A stretch of 8,763 nt of DNA from Elusimicrobiota bacterium. Its GTDB lineage: Bacteria; Ratteibacteria; UBA8468; B48-G9; JAFGKM01. This document shows, piece after piece, positions 1 through 5,082 of this stretch. Each line of letters opens with the position of its first letter. Positions within the stretch are counted from its first letter, which is position 1. The notes under the pieces were generated by a model. That model was not told the origin of the DNA and ran no database searches. It was given only the letters and a program-made list of their open reading frames with translations. The DNA lies in contig JAAYXZ010000116.1 of the NCBI GenBank assembly GCA_012515635.1, positions 1 to 8,763 of the forward strand, read 5' to 3'. Made by a program: the position numbers and the translations under genes.

Positions 1-1765
1 GCCCTTTTTTAACAACCATCGGCGCATTACATTTGGAGCATATTTTACCTTCTGCCAAAACACGATTAAAAATCTCGTGGTGTTCTGTTTTCTTCTCTTT
101 CGCTTTCTCTAACATAGTCGTGAATTTACTGTAAAACTCCTGTAATACATCCGTCCATATCTTTTCGCCTTCCGCTACTTTATCAAGATTTTCTTCCATC
201 TCCACAGTAAATCCCACCTTTATTATATCAGGGAAGAATTTCTCAAGTATTTCACATACCGCTATTCCTATTTTATAAGGAATCAACGCCTTTTTTTCTT
301 TCCTTATATAACCCCTGTTAAAAAGAATGGAGAGAGTAGGGGCATAGGTAGAAGGTCTGCCTATTCCATTTTTTTCAAGCGTCTTTATTAAAGTCGCTTC
401 AGTATATCTCTGGGGCGGTTTTGTTTGGTGCTCTTCTTTAAGATACTCTTTGATATCCAATATCTCATCTTTTTTGATATCGGCAATAATGCTATCCCCT
501 GTATCAATTTTCACATCCCATAATCTCATAAAACCGTCAAAAACAACCTCATTGCTCTCAGATAAGAATCCATATTGTTCGTTCTTGGCAATAAGTTTAA
601 TGTTTTTTATAGATGCTCCCTTCATCTGGCTTGCGACAAATCTTTTCCATATTAACTCATACAGTTTATATTGCTGTTCGCTTAAGAAAGGGCGCATCTT
701 TTCAGGGTCCCTGAAAACAGAGGTTGGTCTTATTGCTTCATGCGCTTCTTGCGCAGAGGACTTCCCTTTGTATATCGGAGGTTTTACAGGGAGATATTTA
801 GCCCCTAAAAACTCGTTTATATATTTTTCCGCTTGGGCTCTTGCCTGATTAGCCACAGAGGGGGAATCTGTTCTCATGTATGTAATAAGGCCGATGTTTT
901 CCTCATCCATCTGTATTCCTTCATACAGTTGCTGCGCTATCAACATTGTCATAGCCGAAGAAAAACCGAGTTTAATGGATGCTTCCTGCTGAAGCGTGCT
1001 GGTAATAAAGGGAGGGTAGGGCTTTATCTCTTTTCCACTCTCTTTTTTATCTGCTACAAAGAGAACACCTTTCTTAAGGTCCTCAATTATATTGCTTGCA
1101 GTATCTATATCTTTTAACCCGTGTTTCTCTATTTTTTTTCCTTTTATATCCGTTAAAATCATAGAAAAATCATTTCCGTCCTTTGTTATGTTTGCCCTTA
1201 TAACCCAATATGCTTGAGAAACAAAACGTTGAATCTCTCTTTCTCTGTCAACAATCAGTTTCAAAGTTACTGACTGAACACGCCCCGCTGAAAGCCCTTT
1301 ACCGAGAAAAGGGCTTAAAGTATAACCGACTATTCTATCAAGAATCCTTCTGGTCTGCTGAGAATCCACAAGATTAAGATGTATTGAACGGGGAGATTTA
1401 AACGCTTTTTTAATGGCTTCAGGCACTATTTCATGAAAGACCACTCTTTTCACTTCCGCCGGAGTTTTACCGATAATATGCATTATATGCCATGCTATTG
1501 CTTCGCCTTCCCTGTCTTCATCAGTTGCAAGAAATATATCGTTATATTGTTTAACGGTTTTTTTAAGGTCGGCCACCACTTTCTTTTTACCTGGTATAGG
1601 GACATATGTCGGGGTAAAGTTCTTTTTAACATCCACACCCATTTGACTCTTCGGAAGGTCTCTGATGTGCCCCATAGTAGCCATTATCTTATATTCTTTT
1701 CCGAGAATCCCCCCGATGGTTCTTGCTTTTGTCGGTGATTCTACTATTACAAGCCCTTTCTCCAT
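1..1765 (-). CDS. topA: DNA topoisomerase I (type IA), 3' end cut by window
   Basis: Type IA topoisomerase that relaxes negative supercoils by passing one DNA strand through a transient break in the other. 588 codons are visible and there is no stop before the window edge. The Toprim domain comes first, with the acidic IVESPTKA motif (Glu9), GHIRDLP at 32-38 and the metal-binding DEDREGE beginning at Asp82. Next come LSAGRVQSV and the catalytic tyrosine in TYMRTDS (Tyr296, equivalent to E. coli Tyr319). The SAQEAHEAIRPT stretch and the GIGRPSTYAPT motif near 466-475 are also present. The visible part ends with CSKC (Cys576, Cys579), the start of a C-terminal zinc ribbon. The ATG at 1763-1765 is chosen because AAGGAG lies 7 bases upstream and the protein begins at the first Toprim strand. 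One oddity is a loop about four residues shorter than usual between LSPFL and GLSAGR; the tryptophan normally found after LSPLL is absent. The gene is divergent from the murG operon. Confidence 0.97.
   Translation of the reverse strand, partial: MEKGLVIVESPTKARTIGGILGKEYKIMATMGHIRDLPKSQMGVDVKKNFTPTYVPIPGKKKVVADLKKTVKQYNDIFLATDEDREGEAIAWHIMHIIGKTPAEVKRVVFHEIVPEAIKKAFKSPRSIHLNLVDSQQTRRILDRIVGYTLSPFLGKGLSAGRVQSVTLKLIVDREREIQRFVSQAYWVIRANITKDGNDFSMILTDIKGKKIEKHGLKDIDTASNIIEDLKKGVLFVADKKESGKEIKPYPPFITSTLQQEASIKLGFSSAMTMLIAQQLYEGIQMDEENIGLITYMRTDSPSVANQARAQAEKYINEFLGAKYLPVKPPIYKGKSSAQEAHEAIRPTSVFRDPEKMRPFLSEQQYKLYELIWKRFVASQMKGASIKNIKLIAKNEQYGFLSESNEVVFDGFMRLWDVKIDTGDSIIADIKKDEILDIKEYLKEEHQTKPPQRYTEATLIKTLEKNGIGRPSTYAPTLSILFNRGYIRKEKKALIPYKIGIAVCEILEKFFPDIIKVGFTVEMEENLDKVAEGEKIWTDVLQEFYSKFTTMLEKAKEKKTEHHEIFNRVLAEGKICSKCNAPMVVKKG
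1292..1316. repeat. Perfect 9-bp inverted repeat inside topA
   Basis: AAGCCCTTT (1292-1300) and AAAGGGCTT (1308-1316) pair perfectly around the 7-base loop ACCGAGA. The hairpin lies in the topA reading frame and encodes the shortened SPFLGKGLSA segment. No T-run follows it on either strand, so it is not a typical terminator. Confidence 0.8.
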
Positions 1766-1772
1766 TGAATAA

Positions 1773-1778
1773 CTCCTT
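1773..1778 (-). promoter_or_regulatory. Ribosome binding site of topA
   Basis: AAGGAG read on the minus strand, 7 bases before the ATG of topA. It is a strong Shine-Dalgarno match, which fixes the start codon and shows that this genome uses canonical SD-led initiation. Confidence 0.85.
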
Positions 1779-1798
1779 TCCCTGCTTAATATCCTTTC

Positions 1799-1826
1799 AT
1801 TATAATACTTTTTATCGACGTATCAA
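1799..1826 (-). promoter_or_regulatory. Predicted housekeeping promoter of topA
   Basis: On the minus strand, TTGATA (1826-1821) and TATAAT (1804-1799) are separated by 16 bases, close to the sigma-70/sigma-A consensus. Transcription would start near 1792, giving a leader of about 27 bases that contains the topA ribosome binding site. The -10 lies in the palindrome ATTATAAT (1799-1806), so TATAAT also reads on the plus strand there, but without a good plus-strand -35. Inferred from sequence only. Confidence 0.7.
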
Positions 1827-1902
1827 ACAAGTCAGCCCTTCATATAATAACAGAGCGAAAAAAAACAAACAAAAAAGGGGGAAAAATGTTTAAAAATTAG
1901 AG

Positions 1903-1929
1903 TTTCAACTTATATTTTTATGCTATAAT
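1903..1929 (+). promoter_or_regulatory. Predicted extended -10 promoter of the murG operon
   Basis: TGCTATAAT at 1921-1929 is a perfect extended -10 (TG, one base, TATAAT). The best -35 candidate is TTTCAA at 1903-1908 with a short 15-base spacer, so the promoter probably relies on the TG extension. With the usual 6-8 bases from the -10 to the start point, transcription begins at about 1936-1938, essentially on the GTG of murG at 1937. The resulting mRNA would have little or no 5' leader. Confidence 0.65.
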
Positions 1930-1936
1930 ATCCCCC

Positions 1937-3013
1937 GTGAACAACCAAACTATCAAAGTAGCTATTGTGACAGGACCAACAGGCGGACATTTTTTTCCGG
2001 GACTTGCCATTGGAGAGCAGTTAAGAGAAAAAGGGAAAGATGTCTTTTTTTTTATACCCGATAGAACGTATATTACCCGATGGCTGGAACAAAAAGGATT
2101 CCCTTACAAAGTGATGCCCGAAGTAAAAATCACCATAAAAAACCCCTTATTCTTGTTTAAATTGATTTATCTTACCATTCTCTCTTGCAATACCCTTCTG
2201 ATAAAACAATTTAATCTGGTGGTAATTACAGGGAGTTATACATCCCTTCCTTTTCTGTTGGCATCCTTTTTCTGCAATAAAAAAACCTTTGTTCATGAAC
2301 AAAACTTTCTCTATGGGAGATTCACCAAATTCTCCTCTTTTATAGCGAATAAAATAGGGCTATCTTTCCCGCAGAGGGATATATCCAAACGGGGAAACAC
2401 GGTTATTACAGGATTCCCTATCCCTCAAGATTTTAAGAAACGCCATAGCAGAAATGATGTTCTTGAAGAGTTTGGTTTAACCGAAGATAAAACGACCGTT
2501 CTTGTCTTTGGTGGCAGTCAAGGCGCTCTTTTTTTGAATACCCTTATAACTGAAAACATGGATTATTTGAGCAAAAAGAACCTTCAATTTATACATATAG
2601 CGGGCAAAGACAATGAAATAATAAGCAAGAAATATAAGATGTATAATATAAAAGCGAAAGTATTTGATTTTTATTTTGATATGGCAAAACTTTACAACAT
2701 TACCGATTTAACAATATCCCGCGCAGGGGCAGGAACACTGGCGGAGATTTGTGAATGGCTGATTCCAGCCATTGTTATTCCTTATCCTTATGCAGGCGGA
2801 CACCAAAAACATAACGCTCTCTACTTTGCGCAACAAGGCGGGTGCTATATATTGGAGCAGAATCAGGACTCTATAAAATCATTTGCCGGTATTTTTGAAA
2901 GGACTTTGGATAACTCAGACATTTTGAAACAGCAATTAGAGAAACTTTCTATAGTGGATACAGCAGGCAACAATGTCTCAGAAATATTAAGGTTATTTAA
3001 AAATGGAACCTAA
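1937..3013 (+). CDS. murG: UDP-GlcNAc:lipid I GlcNAc transferase, MurG
   Basis: Family 28 GT-B glycosyltransferase that adds GlcNAc to undecaprenyl-PP-MurNAc-pentapeptide (lipid I), giving lipid II at the cytoplasmic face of the membrane. At 358 residues it has normal family length. The N-terminal acceptor domain has the glycine loop GPTGGH (13-18) and HEQN (120-123). The C-terminal donor domain has FGGSQGA (191-197), SRAGAGTLAE (261-270, with the UDP-ribose-binding glutamate as Glu270) and HQKHNA (289-294). Start: GTG at 1937. An in-frame TAG lies at 1898-1900, and no ATG, GTG or TTG lies between them, so the GTG is the most upstream usual start. No Shine-Dalgarno precedes it, and the -10 box ends only 7 bases away. 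Divergent points: the usual GGYVS segment reads GSYTS (99-103), and the usual TGNPVR reads TGFPIP (158-163), which loses the arginine. Its end overlaps murC by 11 bases. Confidence 0.95.
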   Translation: MNNQTIKVAIVTGPTGGHFFPGLAIGEQLREKGKDVFFFIPDRTYITRWLEQKGFPYKVMPEVKITIKNPLFLFKLIYLTILSCNTLLIKQFNLVVITGSYTSLPFLLASFFCNKKTFVHEQNFLYGRFTKFSSFIANKIGLSFPQRDISKRGNTVITGFPIPQDFKKRHSRNDVLEEFGLTEDKTTVLVFGGSQGALFLNTLITENMDYLSKKNLQFIHIAGKDNEIISKKYKMYNIKAKVFDFYFDMAKLYNITDLTISRAGAGTLAEICEWLIPAIVIPYPYAGGHQKHNALYFAQQGGCYILEQNQDSIKSFAGIFERTLDNSDILKQQLEKLSIVDTAGNNVSEILRLFKNGT

Positions 3014-4415
3014 CATACTCGAAAAATCTAAAAAGATACATCTTATAGGCGTAGGCGGAACAGGAATGAGTGGGCTTGCGCAACTGCTTATGGCGATGGA
3101 TAAAAAGGTCTCCGGCTCTGACAATAATCCATCAAAAGTTCTAAGAAAACTGAAAAGAAAGGGAATAAAGGTCTTCTCCCCCCAGAAAGAAAAAAATATA
3201 AACAAAGACACAGAGTTGGTTATCCATTCTTATGCCATATTGCCGGACAATCCCGAGTATAAAAAAGCCGTTGAATATATGATACCCATAATAAGTTATC
3301 CTGAAGCGGTAGGTTGTGTTATGGAGAGCAGAACAGGTGTCGCTGTAGCCGGCACACATGGCAAAACAACCACATCCTCATTGCTTGTTTCTATCCTAAA
3401 GACAGCAGGATGTTCCCCATCTTTTCTTATCGGGGGGGAGATAAAAAACATCGGAAATTCGGAAGTGGGTAAGGGCGACCTGCTTATAGTGGAAGCATGC
3501 GAATACAAAAAAGCTTTCCTAAATTATAAGCCGAGGATAGGAATAATAACGGCTATTGAAGAAGACCATCTGGATTATTACAAAAATATTGAAGAGATAA
3601 AAAAAGCTTTCAGTGATTTTTCTAAAAATATTAAAGAACTTATTATCTACAACGGGGAAGACAAAAATGTTCGTGACATCATTAAAAAGTCGGATAGAAA
3701 AGATATAATCTCTTACGGTATCAATAAAGGGAACTGGCGAGCGGAAAACATAAAGTTTTTTAAAAATGTATCAGAGTTTGATTGCATTGTAAGAGGGAAA
3801 AAAGAGGCGGTTGTAAGAATGGGGATTTCAGGTGCTCATAATGTCAAAAACGCACTTGCTGCTATCATCTGCGCAAGACATCTGGATGTTCCCTGGGATA
3901 GCATAAAAGAAGGGTTAAAAAACTTTGGCGGGATTCATAGGAGAAGCGAAATTCTTGGCAGGGTAGGAAGAATAACTGTAATGGATGATTATGCCCATCA
4001 TCCCACAGAGATTAAATGCACCCTCAAATGTATAAAAAACAGATTCCCTGATAGTCGTATTATAGTAGTTTTTCAGCCGCACCAATACAGCAGAACAAGG
4101 TTTCTTCTAAAAGAGTTTGCCATGTCTTTTTCCGATGCGGACAAAGTGGTTGTGCCTGACATATATTTTGTGAGAGATTCAATAATAGAGCAAAAATTCG
4201 TTAACGCAAAGATGCTCGTTGAGAAAATAAGAAAAAACGGCAAGGAAGCCCTGTATCTACCTTCTTTTGACGAAATAGTGGAATATTTGTGTGAAATAGT
4301 CCAGAGAGACGATGTTATAATAACGGTAGGCGCAGGCACTGTAGATAAGATTGCTCATAGTATGCTCAAAAAACTCAGAAAAAAGGGATATAAAAATGTT
4401 GATAAAAAAACATAA
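3003..4415 (+). CDS. murC: UDP-N-acetylmuramate--L-alanine ligase, MurC
   Basis: ATP-dependent cytoplasmic ligase that joins L-alanine to UDP-MurNAc, the first step of peptide-stem assembly. 470 residues, typical for MurC. The N-terminal Rossmann-like UDP-binding domain has IHLIGVGGTGMSGLA (12-26). The central ATPase domain has the P-loop GTHGKTTT (117-124), a VEACEYKKAFL segment replacing the commoner EADESD version, and EEDHLDYY. The C-terminal domain has HRRSEILG, DDYAHHPTE (328-336) and FQPHQYSRT (357-365). All signature residues of the Mur ligase family are present, so an active enzyme is expected. The ATG at 3003 lies inside the end of murG. Only a weak TAAGG (2988-2992) precedes it by 10 bases, so translation is probably coupled to murG. 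In many bacteria murB or ddl follows murC; here nnrE does. Confidence 0.96.
   Translation: MEPNILEKSKKIHLIGVGGTGMSGLAQLLMAMDKKVSGSDNNPSKVLRKLKRKGIKVFSPQKEKNINKDTELVIHSYAILPDNPEYKKAVEYMIPIISYPEAVGCVMESRTGVAVAGTHGKTTTSSLLVSILKTAGCSPSFLIGGEIKNIGNSEVGKGDLLIVEACEYKKAFLNYKPRIGIITAIEEDHLDYYKNIEEIKKAFSDFSKNIKELIIYNGEDKNVRDIIKKSDRKDIISYGINKGNWRAENIKFFKNVSEFDCIVRGKKEAVVRMGISGAHNVKNALAAIICARHLDVPWDSIKEGLKNFGGIHRRSEILGRVGRITVMDDYAHHPTEIKCTLKCIKNRFPDSRIIVVFQPHQYSRTRFLLKEFAMSFSDADKVVVPDIYFVRDSIIEQKFVNAKMLVEKIRKNGKEALYLPSFDEIVEYLCEIVQRDDVIITVGAGTVDKIAHSMLKKLRKKGYKNVDKKT
4383..4388 (+). promoter_or_regulatory. Ribosome binding site that sets the nnrE start
   Basis: AAGGGA, 7 bases before the ATG at 4396. 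It favours this start over the in-frame ATG at 4351, which has no comparable site and would add 15 unconserved residues encoded deep inside murC. Confidence 0.65.
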
Positions 4416-5082
4416 TATCCTGACAAGAGAAGAGATATCAAAGATAGAAAAAGAGACAGAAGAGATCTATGGAATAAGCCGCTTAATCCTTATGGAAAAC
4501 GCAGGAAGAACCCTTGCAGAGATTGTTCAAAACAATGCCGAGAAGCGCGGTTATAAAAAAATATGTATAGTCGCAGGGAAGGGCAATAACGGCGGCGACG
4601 GTTTTGTTGCGGCAAGATATCTTTTCAACAAAAAAATCAATGTGAATGTTGTTTGTTTAGCCCCCTCTGAAGAGTTTTCTGGTTTATCCTTTACAAACTA
4701 TCAAATTTTGTGTAGAATGGGAATAGATAATTACACATTTAAGGATATTATAGATATTAAGAATCTTTTAGAAGATACAGATGTTATTATAGATGCGGTC
4801 TTTGGAACTGGTGTAAAAGGGGATATTACAGAGTTGCCGGCAGAGGCAATCTCTCTTATTAATGAAAGCAAACGGTTTGTGTTAAGCGCTGATATTCCTT
4901 CAGGACTTGACGCTAATACCGGTAATGTTCATGGAAAATGTGTGAAGAGCGATATCACTGTAAGTTTTGGGTTTGCAAAACAAGGGTTTTACATAAACAG
5001 TGGTCCTGCGCATTGCGGGGAGATAATCGTTTCGGATATAGGTTTTCCACTCTTTTTCTATAAAGGAGATAATGAAAAATGA
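4396..5082 (+). CDS. nnrE: NAD(P)H-hydrate epimerase (YjeF N-terminal domain)
   Basis: Metabolite-repair enzyme that interconverts the R and S forms of hydrated NADH and NADPH, so that the S-specific dehydratase NnrD can restore the cofactor. 228 residues, matching a stand-alone epimerase. Rossmann-like YjeF_N features: LMENAG (32-37), GKGNNGGDGF (61-70), DAVFGTG (133-139), the acidic DIPSGLDA (166-173), then VSFGFAKQGF and GEIIVSDIGFP near the C-terminus. The C-terminal NnrD dehydratase domain of the common fused form is absent, and no nnrD is visible in the window, so it should lie elsewhere in the genome. The ATG at 4396 was chosen from the ribosome binding site and from where YjeF_N homology begins (ILTREEI). 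It overlaps the end of murC by 20 bases and the next gene by 4 (ATGA). The link to the mur genes is probably just operon packing. Confidence 0.93.
   Translation: MLIKKHNILTREEISKIEKETEEIYGISRLILMENAGRTLAEIVQNNAEKRGYKKICIVAGKGNNGGDGFVAARYLFNKKINVNVVCLAPSEEFSGLSFTNYQILCRMGIDNYTFKDIIDIKNLLEDTDVIIDAVFGTGVKGDITELPAEAISLINESKRFVLSADIPSGLDANTGNVHGKCVKSDITVSFGFAKQGFYINSGPAHCGEIIVSDIGFPLFFYKGDNEK
5062..5068 (+). promoter_or_regulatory. Ribosome binding site of the HEAT/CBM9 gene
   Basis: AAAGGAG, 10 bases before the ATG at 5079. A nearer ATG at 5072 (3-base spacing) is in another frame and leads to a stop after 16 codons, so 5079 is taken as the true start. The site lies within the last codons of nnrE. 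Confidence 0.75.

Noticed and set aside
450..1738. Open frames on the plus strand across this region.
   Set aside because: They run antisense to topA, whose frame carries every family motif. The plus-strand translations are low-complexity and look like no known protein.
1875..1900. A mini reading frame (ATG at 1886, four codons then TAG) preceded by a GGGGG run, with another plus-strand TATAAT at 1843-1848 that could transcribe it as a murG leader.
   Set aside because: The 1843 box has no credible -35, and the extended -10 at 1921 is much better. A four-residue frame is easily a chance event. It would become relevant only if the mapped murG transcript starts near 1855.
3430..3437. A run of seven G in murC as a possible phase-variation or frameshift site.
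   Set aside because: The frame is intact on both sides, the run is short, and murC is normally essential, so switching is unlikely.
4316..4321. TATAAT within murC, 75 bases before nnrE, as a possible internal promoter.
   Set aside because: The hexamer at the right distance upstream does not resemble TTGACA, there is no TG extension, and such boxes are expected by chance in AT-rich coding DNA.
4351..4395. A longer nnrE starting at the in-frame ATG at 4351.
   Set aside because: It would overlap murC by 65 bases, lacks a ribosome binding site, and adds residues not expected in YjeF_N proteins. The ATG at 4396 has AAGGGA at 7 bases.
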